Source of the DNA: JBPYCR01 sp051846935
Lineage (GTDB): Bacteria > Bacillota > Bacilli > Bacillales > Amphibacillaceae
Reading direction: 5' to 3'
Length of the DNA: 13,481 bases
Assembly (NCBI RefSeq): GCF_051846935.1
Contig: NZ_JBPYCS010000046.1
Location: 1-13,481, forward strand
This document shows positions 1 through 6,854 of the stretch, piece after piece. Every line of letters starts with the position of its first letter. The stretch's first letter is position 1. A program made the translations under genes and the position numbers. Under the pieces are notes generated by a model. It was not told where the DNA came from and made no database searches. It saw only the letters and a list, made by a program, of their open reading frames with translations.

Positions 1-10
1 AATTCACTTA

Positions 11-75
11 CACGCAACTCCTTTTGTGTTTGTTTTGTCGTTAAAACAAGTCTAACAAATTTTGGAGTTTGCGTG
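11..75. repeat. Nested inverted repeat
   Basis: Outer arms CACGCAACTCC (11-21) and GGAGTTTGCGTG (64-75) pair over 11 bp with one bulged base. Inside them TTGTTTT (30-36) pairs with AAAACAA (43-49) around a six-base loop. The right outer arm is followed by a T-rich run (CTTTTATTTTG), so it might end a rightward transcript entering from the left, but the 42-nt enclosed region is long for a plain terminator. No gene is seen within 1-125. An operator, a leader structure or an element end are all possible. Confidence 0.4.
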
Positions 76-125
76 CTTTTATTTTGCTGAATTTTTTCTA
101 TACCCCAACATATATTTTAGAGCCT

Positions 126-161
126 AAAAAAATAACTCCATATACATTTTCATATATGGAG
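126..161 (-). terminator. Rho-independent terminator of the tmk-yabA operon
   Basis: Read on the minus strand, CTCCATATA (161-153) pairs perfectly with TATATGGAG (144-136) around the 8-nt loop TGAAAATG. The stem is followed by TTATTTTTTT (down to 126). It is the first strong terminator after yabA, about 285 nt past its stop codon, so it probably ends the leftward operon. Confidence 0.85.
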
Positions 162-445
162 ACCATTGAAATTAAAAGAAGGTATTCGGATGATCCTAAC
201 GAATTAAACAAAAACGTACTATGTACAACTTTTGAATAGTTAGCTTTTACTACCGGTGCCGAACTGGTCAAGTTAAAACAAAAGGTCCTACGAAGCCGGA
301 GAGCGAAGGATCGATGAAAATATACCATATGCCGCGCCACCTCATGCGTCAGAGCGTTCCTCGTACGTAGTAACTATTTCCTTGGCGTTAATAGAAAAGA
401 TTACTTCCATCCGGATTAACCGGAATACCTTCCGTATAAATACAA
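162..445. other. Gene-free stretch with a possible small inverted-repeat element (178-432)
   Basis: No credible coding region is seen; the open frames here have no ribosome site and no recognisable protein. The ends of 178-432 form an imperfect inverted repeat. The left end begins GAAGGTATTCGGATGATCC. The right end, read on the minus strand from 432, begins GAAGGTATTCCGGTTAATCC. They agree at about 17 of 19 aligned positions with one gap. The middle (about 250-370) is visibly richer in G and C than its surroundings and has short hairpins, such as ACCGGT/ACTGGT around five bases and GGTCCT/AGGATC. It could be a non-autonomous mobile element, an intergenic repeat, or a structured 3' region of the operon transcript. 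Confidence 0.35.
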
Positions 446-796
446 TTATTTCGTCTTATTGAAAAATTCGAGACAAAATAAACAATCCGAGCCTCTACGT
501 GGGCTACCAAATTGCATATTACAAATATGAAATCCTTCTTCATAAAGCCTTGCCAAGTTGTCATACCCTTCACCAGGTATATCGGATCGGCCACCTTCAG
601 CACGATCTGTCTCACTACCTTCACTTGCATCCTCATCCGTTAAGTGCTTGCGCAAATGGAGGTTTTCCATTGATAAACGGTGATTTTCCTCTAACAAATC
701 GCTTAGCTTAGCTTTCAGATCCCCCAATTGTTCATATAGCTCACCAATTTGGGTTTCCATGTCCGATACTTGATCAAATATTTGCCTCTTGCTCAC
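446..796 (-). CDS. yabA: YabA, negative regulator of replication initiation
   Basis: The 116-aa product matches YabA in length and architecture. YabA binds DnaA and the DnaN clamp to limit re-initiation at oriC. Residues about 8-50 form a heptad-like coiled coil rich in L, E and K, which is the tetramerisation part. A short charged linker (about 52-75) follows. The C-terminal domain has candidate zinc ligands H90, C92, C105 and C108 (GFHIC and DCLFC motifs). The start is a GTG at 796, five bases after GGGGTGAG, which directly follows the ricT stop. The ATG at 800 is in another frame. It is the last gene of the operon; trmN6, which follows yabA in B. subtilis, is absent here. Confidence 0.95.
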   Translation of the reverse strand: MSKRQIFDQVSDMETQIGELYEQLGDLKAKLSDLLEENHRLSMENLHLRKHLTDEDASEGSETDRAEGGRSDIPGEGYDNLARLYEEGFHICNMQFGSPRRGSDCLFCLEFFNKTK

Positions 797-810
797 TCAT
801 ACTCACCCCA

Positions 811-1638
811 TTACTCTGTGGCTTGCGTCGAGATAACTTTTTCTTCAATCAGCTCATCTAATGTATACTCGATTATTCGGTCATTTTCTGTCACTTCGAT
901 CTGGATGATTTTTTCAAGAATATTCAAGCCAACTACTTTTCCTCTCCCATAAGAAGTTTGAATTGACTCTCCAAGATCCGGCAATTCTCGTTTAGCAGTC
1001 TCATAGTCGTCATTTTCATATTTTAAACAACACATTAAGCGACCACACAATCCAGAAATTTTAGCAGGATTTAAAGAAAGGTTCTGATCTTTAGCCATTT
1101 TGATGGATACCGGCTCAAAATCCCCTAGAAACGTGGAGCAACATAGCATTCGCCCACATGGTCCTATGCCGCCTAACATCTTCGCCTCATCTCGTACTCC
1201 AATTTGCCGCAGCTCTATTCTCGTTTTAAACATTGCTGCCAAATCTTTAACAAGATTACGGAAATCTATACGTCCATCCGCGGTAAAATAAAAAATAACC
1301 TTATTACGATCAAACGTATATTCTACATCTACTAGATTCATATCTAAGTCATGTTTAACAATTTTATCTTTACATATTTCTAAAGCATAGTTTGCTTTTT
1401 CTTTGTTTTCTACAACATCTTGTTTATCTTGCTCGGTAGCAATTCGTATTACTTTCTTTAAAGGAAGAACAACATCTTCCTCATCTACTTGTTTATTCGT
1501 AATCACAACTTTTCCAAACTCTATGCCACGTACTGTTTCTACAATAACGTAATTATTTAATGAAATGTTGTGATCTGCTGGATCAAAATAATAAATCTTA
1601 CCCGCTTTTTTAAAGCGGACACCAATCACTTCAATCAC
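811..1638 (-). CDS. ricT: RicT (YaaT), PSP1-domain subunit of the Ric complex
   Basis: The 275-aa protein is RicT/YaaT. With RicA (YmcA) and RicF (YlbF) it forms an iron-sulfur complex that helps RNase Y mature transcripts and promotes sporulation, competence and biofilm formation in B. subtilis. The PSP1 domain covers roughly residues 55-145. The family's cysteine clusters are present: GPCGR...CC (C161, C166, C167) and LCGR...CC (C198, C203, C204), candidate Fe-S ligands. The start is GTG at 1638, six bases after GAGGTGAT. It lies 13 bp after the holB stop and 14 bp before yabA, so it is clearly cotranscribed with both. Confidence 0.95.
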   Translation of the reverse strand: MIEVIGVRFKKAGKIYYFDPADHNISLNNYVIVETVRGIEFGKVVITNKQVDEEDVVLPLKKVIRIATEQDKQDVVENKEKANYALEICKDKIVKHDLDMNLVDVEYTFDRNKVIFYFTADGRIDFRNLVKDLAAMFKTRIELRQIGVRDEAKMLGGIGPCGRMLCCSTFLGDFEPVSIKMAKDQNLSLNPAKISGLCGRLMCCLKYENDDYETAKRELPDLGESIQTSYGRGKVVGLNILEKIIQIEVTENDRIIEYTLDELIEEKVISTQATE

Positions 1639-1651
1639 GATCTGATCACCT

Positions 1652-2635
1652 CTATATGTGAAGTGTAAGTTGTTCCATCACTAGGGTGGGATTTACACGT
1701 TGTTTTAGTTTTTGTTTTGCTGATAGTAAAGCAGTTAAAGCAGAAAGGATTCTCTTTACCGAGAAAACGGTAACAGCCTTGTGTAGACGTTCATCTTCAG
1801 GTTGAAAAGCAACCATTGAATTTTGCTTATCTATATGAAAATATAAAAGGTCTTTGAAAGCTACCATTAATAGATCTAACCCGTGCTGCAGCTGATCTCC
1901 TTCTTTAAAGTGAGGAAGCCAATGTTGATGGAGAAATAAATACATATCTTCTTGTCGGGATGAAAATATTTCTATCCATTGTACCATTAATTTTCTGCCT
2001 TGAGCAAACCAATCCTCTTCATTCCATCGAATTGCTTCTTCAAGATTGTTTGTTAGGGCACTAAAAAAAACAGCGTTAGCTTCAGAAATACCCGCCTCTA
2101 TTAGTTGTTGCTGAAACAAAGCTGGGCTTAACGGTTTTAAATCAATAGATTGGCATCTTGAACGAATTGTCGGGATGATCGATTGACTATTTTCTGTGAG
2201 AAGAATTGCTGTCGTTTTTTTATTCGGTTCCTCTAAAAACTTTAAAATACGATTTGCAGCATGCAATGTGAGTGTGTTTGCATCTTTAATTACATAAACC
2301 TTTTGTACCGATTCTAATCCTGTATATTTGAACTCAGACTTTAAAGTATCAATTTGTTCATTTTTTATTGATTGTCCATCTGGCTCAAGCCAGTGCACAT
2401 CCGGATGGTTCTTTGTACTAATTCGTTTACAGTTTGTGCATGAATGGCAAGGGTCTGTCCCTTTTTTGTTTAGACAAAACATTGTCTGGGCGAGTAAAAG
2501 TGCAATAGCTTCTTTTCCTGTACCTCGAGGGCCCTGGAGCAAATACGCATGAGATATTCGACCTTTTTTGATACTGTTTGTTAAAATTTTCCCTGCCAAT
2601 GGTTGTGTTTCCATTATCTCCGCCCAAGTACTCAT
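1652..2635 (-). CDS. holB: DNA polymerase III delta-prime subunit
   Basis: The 327-aa product is the delta-prime subunit of the clamp loader, partner of DnaX (also in this window). It starts with ISHAYLLQGPRGTGKE (Walker-A-like loop at 35-42), followed by a zinc module with C54, C63, C66 and C69. The sensor-type motif IRSRCQ lies near residues 157-162. The P-loop ends GKE rather than GKT/S, and delta-prime subunits are generally not active ATPases. The start is ATG at 2635 with GAGGGG seven bases upstream. The gene sits 33 bp after yaaR and 13 bp before ricT, as in B. subtilis. Confidence 0.95.
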   Translation of the reverse strand: MSTWAEIMETQPLAGKILTNSIKKGRISHAYLLQGPRGTGKEAIALLLAQTMFCLNKKGTDPCHSCTNCKRISTKNHPDVHWLEPDGQSIKNEQIDTLKSEFKYTGLESVQKVYVIKDANTLTLHAANRILKFLEEPNKKTTAILLTENSQSIIPTIRSRCQSIDLKPLSPALFQQQLIEAGISEANAVFFSALTNNLEEAIRWNEEDWFAQGRKLMVQWIEIFSSRQEDMYLFLHQHWLPHFKEGDQLQHGLDLLMVAFKDLLYFHIDKQNSMVAFQPEDERLHKAVTVFSVKRILSALTALLSAKQKLKQRVNPTLVMEQLTLHI

Positions 2636-2668
2636 AAATTAGCCCCTCATTCCTCTCCTTGCGGCAAT

Positions 2669-3100
2669 TTACATATATATATTAATCAATAGACCTTTAA
2701 TTTCTCCAATCATTCCTAAAAGATCTACTGTCTTTTTTTCCTGATTCATCACTTCTTCTGTCAATTCCATTAATTTTTGGTCAATTTCCTTTACAAGTGC
2801 CATTTTAGTTTGACCTTCCATTGTAAAATGATGGGCCTGCTCTAAATGAAGGCCATTGGAAACTGCTTCTTGCAAATAGTTCTTGACCATACGTTTAAAT
2901 TTAGCTAAGTCACGGAACGATCGAAAACGCGCCAACTTATCCCCCTGTACCGTTATATCCTTAACTAATTGCTGCAGTTCTTCTTGCTTCAATTTATAGG
3001 TTTGGGACTGAACAATCGTGTCGAAACTTTGTTTGCTATCCGTAAACGATCGAGGTTGCTTTGTTTCCATTTGTGCACGCAGCTCTTGACTTATTTTCAA
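2669..3100 (-). CDS. yaaR: YaaR, DUF327 family protein
   Basis: The product (143 aa from the chosen start) matches the YaaR/DUF327 family by length, sequence character and position between darA and holB. It is soluble, mostly alpha-helical and charged, with no signal peptide or membrane segment. The core includes QGDKLARFRSF and FKRMVKNYL. Its function is not established. The frame extends upstream to a TTG at 3118, but that codon has no ribosome site. The TTG at 3100 is nine bases after AAGGGG and gives MKISQELRAQ, so I prefer it. The start remains uncertain. Confidence 0.85.
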   Translation of the reverse strand: MKISQELRAQMETKQPRSFTDSKQSFDTIVQSQTYKLKQEELQQLVKDITVQGDKLARFRSFRDLAKFKRMVKNYLQEAVSNGLHLEQAHHFTMEGQTKMALVKEIDQKLMELTEEVMNQEKKTVDLLGMIGEIKGLLINIYM

Positions 3101-3143
3101 CTCGCTCAGCCCCTTCAAAGTATTTCAATAACATACACCTTCA

Positions 3144-3473
3144 TTAAAAACGGAAAAACGACTCAATCGGTAAAATAAATACAGTTGCGCCACCAACTTC
3201 TACTTTTACCGGCTTCGGTATATAAGAATCGGCGTTCCCGCCCATTGGAGAAATTGGCGCCACCATTTGTTCACGCTGCGAACAATTATCTTTTATAATA
3301 GATAGCGCCTCATCTACAAACTCATCTTTACAGCCGATCATTAGTGTCGTATTCCCTTCCTTTAAAAACCCCCCAGTAGTGGCGAGCTTTGTTGTTTGAA
3401 AGTTTTCTCCACTTAACGCATTAATTAAACGGTTTGAGTCCTTGTCTTGTACAACGGCAATGATTAACTTCAT
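3144..3473 (-). CDS. darA: DarA (YaaQ), PII-like cyclic di-AMP receptor
   Basis: The 109-aa protein matches DarA/YaaQ along its whole length. DarA is a trimeric PII-like cytosolic protein that binds c-di-AMP, a messenger tied to potassium and osmotic balance. Characteristic segments are MKLIIAVVQDKDSNRL, TKLATTGGFLKEGNTT (about residues 29-44), SPMGGNADSY (about 77-86) and VEVGGATVFILP (about 92-103). Binding residues in the family map to the first glycine-rich segment and the PMGG loop, both intact. AAAGGAGG precedes the ATG by eight bases. It lies 24 bp after tmk. Its output partner is unknown in the family. Confidence 0.96.
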   Translation of the reverse strand: MKLIIAVVQDKDSNRLINALSGENFQTTKLATTGGFLKEGNTTLMIGCKDEFVDEALSIIKDNCSQREQMVAPISPMGGNADSYIPKPVKVEVGGATVFILPIESFFRF

Positions 3474-3497
3474 AGTCGATGCCTCCTTTCCATTATT

Positions 3498-4127
3498 TTA
3501 TCGTTGCATATACAATGCAATAGATTGCCACGCATCTTCCCCAACCTTTTCAAGCGGCTGATTTGCATTAATTTTCTTTATTCGGTTAGGAAAACGTTGC
3601 TGTAATTGGCAATACCCTTCATAAACCTTTTGGTGAAACGATAAGCTTTCCATGTCTAACCTGTTTTTTTCTCGATCGCTATTTGCTTGAATTCGTTGCA
3701 ACCCTTTTTTAGGATCGAGGTCAAGGAACAACGTCAACCCTGGCATACATTGTTGAATTGCAAATTCATTTATAGCGTAAACTGCATCAATGCCTAGTTC
3801 GCGAGCATACCCTTGGTAAGCAAGGCTACTATCAATAAATCGGTCACACAAGACAATTTTTCCCTGTTTTAAAGCAGGTAATACCTTTTCGATCAAATGC
3901 TGTCTTCTAGCAGCTGCATACAATAATGCTTCGGTTCTTCCTTCCATTTTATCATTACTCGGTTCAAGAATAATGTTTCTTATTTTTTCTGATATTTCTA
4001 TTCCGCCAGGCTCCCGTGTCGTTACAACATCATGGCCATTATGTTTGAGTTTATCACTTAAGATTTGAAGTACGGACGTTTTACCAGCACCTTCTCCACC
4101 TTCAAGTGTTATGAAATTGTTGTACAC
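3498..4127 (-). CDS. tmk: Thymidylate kinase
   Basis: Phosphorylates dTMP to dTDP with ATP, the step that feeds dTTP synthesis. Visible motifs are the P-loop EGGEGAGKT (about residues 9-17), the TREPGG motif, the DR motif in CDRFIDSSLAYQGYAR, and a lid region with R and K residues around SDREKNR. Length (209 aa) is normal. The frame can be extended to a TTG at 4142, but AGGAG lies between that codon and a GTG at 4127, seven bases before the GTG, so I take GTG as the start (MYNNFITLEG). It is the first gene of the leftward operon. Confidence 0.94.
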   Translation of the reverse strand: MYNNFITLEGGEGAGKTSVLQILSDKLKHNGHDVVTTREPGGIEISEKIRNIILEPSNDKMEGRTEALLYAAARRQHLIEKVLPALKQGKIVLCDRFIDSSLAYQGYARELGIDAVYAINEFAIQQCMPGLTLFLDLDPKKGLQRIQANSDREKNRLDMESLSFHQKVYEGYCQLQQRFPNRIKKINANQPLEKVGEDAWQSIALYMQR

Positions 4128-4261
4128 TGTTCTGCTCCTCAATGCAAAGTAAACATTGCTTAATAATTAAATGTTCTACTCTTACTAATTCACCTTCTAT
4201 CTTACCATATGCAGGTGGATAAAGAGAACTGTCGTTTTACATGCTTTGAAATAGAGTAAAT

Positions 4262-4285
4262 AATGTAACGATACATTTTATTGTA
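4262..4285 (-). promoter_or_regulatory. Candidate tmk-operon promoter with adjacent palindrome
   Basis: On the minus strand an extended -10, TGCTACAAT, has its hexamer TACAAT at 4285-4280. No good -35 is seen. Two bases further on is the perfect dyad AATGTA-TCGT-TACATT (4277-4262), which would cover the transcription start, a usual repressor position. The leader to the tmk GTG would be about 145 nt. A second weak candidate, extended -10 TGGTAAGAT, lies nearer tmk at about 4200-4208. Confidence 0.45.
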
Positions 4286-4410
4286 GCATGGTTTTAGAAT
4301 TTATTTAATGACGTTACTTATTTACGATTGAGTCACGTATTTGTGGGTGTTATTTTAAGAAGTTAAAAAACCTCTCTTTGTATTCGTTAATTTTAGTATT
4401 GATTCCTACC

Positions 4411-4479
4411 GACCGCAGTAGATATACACTACGCTTTCCGTGGGCAGTGAAAATCAACGGTGTTATTCATGTGTATATC
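4411..4479. repeat. Fragment resembling a Bacillaceae intergenic repeat
   Basis: GATATACAC (4421-4429) and GTGTATATC (4471-4479) form a perfect 9-bp inverted repeat. The left part, GACCGCAGTAGATATACAC followed by TACGCTTTCCGTGGGC, resembles the ends of GC-rich intergenic repeats that are abundant in Bacillaceae genomes. The right arm keeps the TATATC core but not the expected mirror of CCGCAGT, so the copy looks degraded and internally deleted. The family identity comes from memory and was not searched. Confidence 0.5.
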
Positions 4480-4632
4480 GTTCGAAGTAAAATTGATCAC
4501 ATATTATCTAGTTAAATTCGTGCATCTGTTCCCCCACAAACATTTTACTCATACCTTATTTACGAAATGCGTTACATAACAACAAGCTATACACGGTAAT
4601 CTCCAAAAAGCGTCATTATACATAATTTATGC

Positions 4633-4680
4633 AAAAAATCCGAACCGTGATTCAATTTTATGAACCCGTTCGGATTTTTT
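4633..4680. terminator. Strong bidirectional terminator after csfB
   Basis: AAAAAATCCGAAC (4633-4645) pairs perfectly over 13 bp with GTTCGGATTTTTT (4668-4680) around a 22-nt loop. The stem has a U-run when read in either direction. It lies 100 nt beyond the csfB stop on the minus strand and is the likely end of the csfB transcript. Confidence 0.88.
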
Positions 4681-4780
4681 CAATTAAATGTTGGCGCATG
4701 TCGCACACTTATAAAGCTTTCAATCAATTTGTTAAATCTACGTTATAGTCTGTTGAACATGATTCGCCTTTAAAATACAG

Positions 4781-4954
4781 CTAAGAATATAACGTTGGTT
4801 GATTCATATTTTTTAACTTACTTAAATAATAACGATACTTTTCTTCTCTAGGCTCCGTGTGAATCATGTTCTTCTCACACGAACAGCAAATAAATAGTTT
4901 GTATAAATGAATGCCATTCTCTTTCTTTTCCTCACATATACCGCAATACTCCAT
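4781..4954 (-). CDS. csfB: CsfB/Gin, anti-sigma-G factor
   Basis: A 57-aa product matching CsfB (Gin), which inhibits sigma-G in the early forespore and prevents its premature or misplaced activity during sporulation. It has the family's two zinc CxxC pairs, CGIC (4-7) and CCSC (23-26), around KENGIHLYKLFIC. It ends with YYLSKLKNMNQPTLYS, close to the known C-terminus of the B. subtilis protein (KLKSIHTPPLYS, from memory). AGGAGGGG lies shortly upstream of the ATG. The position after bofA is conserved, and a sigma-F type promoter precedes it. It is short and easily missed in annotation. Confidence 0.93.
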   Translation of the reverse strand: MEYCGICEEKKENGIHLYKLFICCSCEKNMIHTEPREEKYRYYLSKLKNMNQPTLYS

Positions 4955-4983
4955 TGCTTCCCCTCCTCGAATCGTTTAGTTGA

Positions 4984-5014
4984 TAGTTTCTCCTAAACGC
5001 TCGAATGGTATACA
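4984..5014 (-). promoter_or_regulatory. Sigma-F type promoter of csfB
   Basis: Minus strand: -35 element TGTATA (5014-5009), 15-nt spacer, -10 element GGAGAAACTA (4993-4984). Both hexamer-like elements match the sigma-F consensus (wGywTA and GGnnAnAnTw) at every specified base; the spacer is one base shorter than the usual 16. The -10 ends 29 nt before the csfB ATG. csfB is a known sigma-F gene in B. subtilis. Confidence 0.8.
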
Positions 5015-5015
5015 T

Positions 5016-5059
5016 AAAAACTTGGAAACAACGAAAATATATTTTTGTAATTTCCAAGT
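5016..5059 (-). terminator. Terminator after bofA
   Basis: On the minus strand ACTTGGAAA (5059-5051) pairs with TTTCCAAGT (5028-5020). Between the arms is an AT-rich stretch containing the palindrome AAATATATTT. A T-run (TTTTTAT) follows the stem. It lies 6 nt past the bofA stop and directly upstream of the csfB sigma-F promoter, separating the two genes. Confidence 0.8.
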
Positions 5060-5065
5060 ACGTCT

Positions 5066-5329
5066 TTATACAAGGAATATTTGAATAGCGGCAAGTGAAC
5101 TAACGCCGAACACCCCTAAAAAGCCAGAAATAATAACTGTAAACAAATTAATAGGAATGTGTAAGCCAATTGCTCCTCCAAACACGTTGAAAAAAAATAA
5201 TAGCAATATTCCTATACCAATTTTTACAGAGCTACTAGCAATAAAGCGCATTGGCTTCACAGGTGCTCCAATAAGTAATAATAGAATGATTAGTCCAATC
5301 ATAATAGAAATGACAATCGTAGAATTCAT
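5066..5329 (-). CDS. bofA: BofA, inhibitor of pro-sigma-K processing
   Basis: An 87-aa membrane protein, the same length as B. subtilis BofA. It holds SpoIVFA and the intramembrane protease SpoIVFB in an inactive complex in the outer forespore membrane until the forespore signals, delaying sigma-K activation. Hydrophobic segments lie at about 4-21, 36-56 and 61-87. The family's key positions are kept: N48 (FFFNVFGG) and H57, N61 and T64 (LHIPINLFT), some of which are reported to block the SpoIVFB active site. AAGGAGG precedes the ATG. A terminator follows at once, so it is transcribed apart from csfB. Confidence 0.95.
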   Translation of the reverse strand: MNSTIVISIMIGLIILLLLIGAPVKPMRFIASSSVKIGIGILLLFFFNVFGGAIGLHIPINLFTVIISGFLGVFGVSSLAAIQIFLV

Positions 5330-5501
5330 AGCGCTTCCTCCTTGAACTTGTCCCCTTACTAGTACATATGACAGTTCGGTGCAAAAAAGAACAAATCGCT
5401 ATGAATCTTTTAAAGTGCATCGATTTACATCCATTTCACTACTGAATAAAAGGACGTATTCAAGCTGGGTTTGTTTAAAGTGAGCAGCCAGCAGCATTTA
5501 A

Positions 5502-5714
5502 TTAATAACGAATGGCACTTATTTTTCGATGCCGTGCTTCCCGCAACAAAAACATATATTTAGCTTGAGCAAAAACAACGCGTTGAAGATTTTTATCGGC
5601 AGGATCAATGCTTTCATCTAGAATCGACTGCATCTGTTTCCATTCTTTTTCAACGGCAATAATGGCATGTAATAATTGCTCATCTATATTCCGTTTCTTT
5701 ACTTTTTTTCTCAT
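5502..5714 (-). CDS. yaaL: YaaL, DUF2508 family protein
   Basis: A 70-aa, basic, helical protein matching YaaL/DUF2508 by size, position between recR and bofA, and core motifs: LLHAIIAVEKEW near the N-terminus and AQAKYMFLLREARHRKISAI at the end. There is no signal peptide or membrane span. Function is unknown in the family. The start is ATG at 5714 with GGTGAT three bases upstream. About 170 bp separate it from bofA, and no strong terminator is seen in that gap. Confidence 0.88.
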   Translation of the reverse strand: MRKKVKKRNIDEQLLHAIIAVEKEWKQMQSILDESIDPADKNLQRVVFAQAKYMFLLREARHRKISAIRY

Positions 5715-5774
5715 CGAATCACCAACTTTAACGTGCCATTCTACAAGGGAATATATTCCTTCGGTTACTCGTAA

Positions 5775-6371
5775 TCATACATCACGCCGACCTTCGAGTG
5801 ATTTTGCTAACGTAACTTCGTCCGCATACTCTAAGTCGCCACCAACAGGCAGCCCATGGGCTATCCTCGTTGTACGAATTCCCGATGGTTTGACAAGTCG
5901 TGATATATACATGGCGGTAGCTTCTCCTTCAATGTTTGGGTTCGTTGCCAAAATAATTTCTTCGACCTGTTCATTTTTCAACCGTTGAAGCAAGTCTGGA
6001 ACATTAATATCCTCTGGCCCTATTCCATCCATTGGGGAAATGGACCCGTGTAAGACGTGATACCTTCCCGTAAATTCCTTCATTTTTTCCATTGCAATGA
6101 CGTCCCTAGGATCTTCCACTACACAAATAATTGATTCATCACGGGTTTGATCCTGACAAATAGAACAAACATCTTGATCGGTAATATGCCCACATATCGA
6201 GCAATTCGATAGCTCTCTCTTTGCACTTACAAGCGCCTTTGCAAATTCTAGCACATCATCTTCTTCCATTTCAATCACAAAAAAAGCTAACCGCACAGCC
6301 GTCTTAGGACCTATTCCCGGTAATTTAGAAAAGCTGTCTATAAGTTTGGAAATCGGTTCTGGATAATACAT
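5775..6371 (-). CDS. recR: Recombination mediator RecR
   Basis: A 198-aa RecR, which with RecO and RecF loads RecA at single-stranded gaps. It has the helix-hairpin-helix near the N-terminus (LPGIGPKTAVRLA, 17-29), a C4 zinc finger (C57, C60, C69, C72), a Toprim domain (from about 80: ICVVEDPRDVIAMEK, and LATNPNIEGEATAMY), and the C-terminal GLPVGGDLEYADEVTL motif. Length is typical. The start is ATG at 6371. Its ribosome site TAGGAGG overlaps the ebfC stop codon, so the two are translationally adjacent. All key residues are intact. Confidence 0.97.
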   Translation of the reverse strand: MYYPEPISKLIDSFSKLPGIGPKTAVRLAFFVIEMEEDDVLEFAKALVSAKRELSNCSICGHITDQDVCSICQDQTRDESIICVVEDPRDVIAMEKMKEFTGRYHVLHGSISPMDGIGPEDINVPDLLQRLKNEQVEEIILATNPNIEGEATAMYISRLVKPSGIRTTRIAHGLPVGGDLEYADEVTLAKSLEGRRDV

Positions 6372-6383
6372 CCTTTCAGCCTC

Positions 6384-6704
6384 CTAAAACATTCCCGGCA
6401 TATTTAACCCTTTCGTAAACTGCCCCATTGTTTCATTGGTTTTATCTTCAATTTGCTTCATTACATCGTTTACTGCAGTTAAAATTAAATCTTGTAGCAT
6501 GTCGACATCATCTGGATCGACAACTTCTTCATTAATATTTACATCAATAATTTCCTTTGCGCCATTTGCTGTTACCGTAACCATACCACCGCCAACAGAA
6601 GCCTCAAAGCTCATAGCCTGTAGTTCTTCCTGTGCCTTCATCATTTTCTTCTGCATTTTTTGCATTTGCTTCATCATGTTACCCATATTTCCCATACCTT
6701 TCAT
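6384..6704 (-). CDS. ebfC: EbfC/YaaK nucleoid-associated protein
   Basis: A 106-aa YbaB/EbfC family DNA-binding protein, the usual partner gene between dnaX and recR. The start has a Met-rich helix (GMGNMGNMMKQMQKMQKKM), then AQEELQAMSFEASVGGGMVTV (about 28-48), a core beta region with KEIIDVNINEEVVDPDD, and an acidic helix. The open frame extends 11 codons further upstream, but AAGGAGG sits seven bases before the internal ATG at 6704, which I take as the start. The family binds DNA as a dimer; its precise role is unsettled. Confidence 0.95.
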   Translation of the reverse strand: MKGMGNMGNMMKQMQKMQKKMMKAQEELQAMSFEASVGGGMVTVTANGAKEIIDVNINEEVVDPDDVDMLQDLILTAVNDVMKQIEDKTNETMGQFTKGLNMPGMF

Positions 6705-6854
6705 GGTACATCCTCCTTGTATACTATGTTTTAGCAATATTTATATGCCTACTGTATGAACGATTTGCCATACGTAGTTTATTCCCTTTTTAACAATTAA
6801 TTTACCATTGTTGTTTAACTGAATTGCTTGTTGTATCAAATGGTTAGAATACGT

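Larger units (their letters stand above)
4286..4780. other. Intergenic region between the tmk promoter and csfB
   Basis: No credible gene in either strand. It contains a repeat-like fragment (4411-4479) and a two-way terminator (4633-4680), listed separately. In B. subtilis xpaC, yaaN and yaaO occupy this interval; no trace of their products is recognisable here. The remaining bases are AT-rich with no evident structure. Confidence 0.6.

Noticed and set aside
98..340. 80-codon minus-strand open frame
   Set aside because: No ribosome site, no recognisable family, and it overlaps the terminator hairpin at 136-161.
6705..6737. Longer N-terminus for ebfC
   Set aside because: The extension precedes a strong AAGGAGG site placed correctly for the ATG at 6704, and homologues begin at that Met-rich helix.
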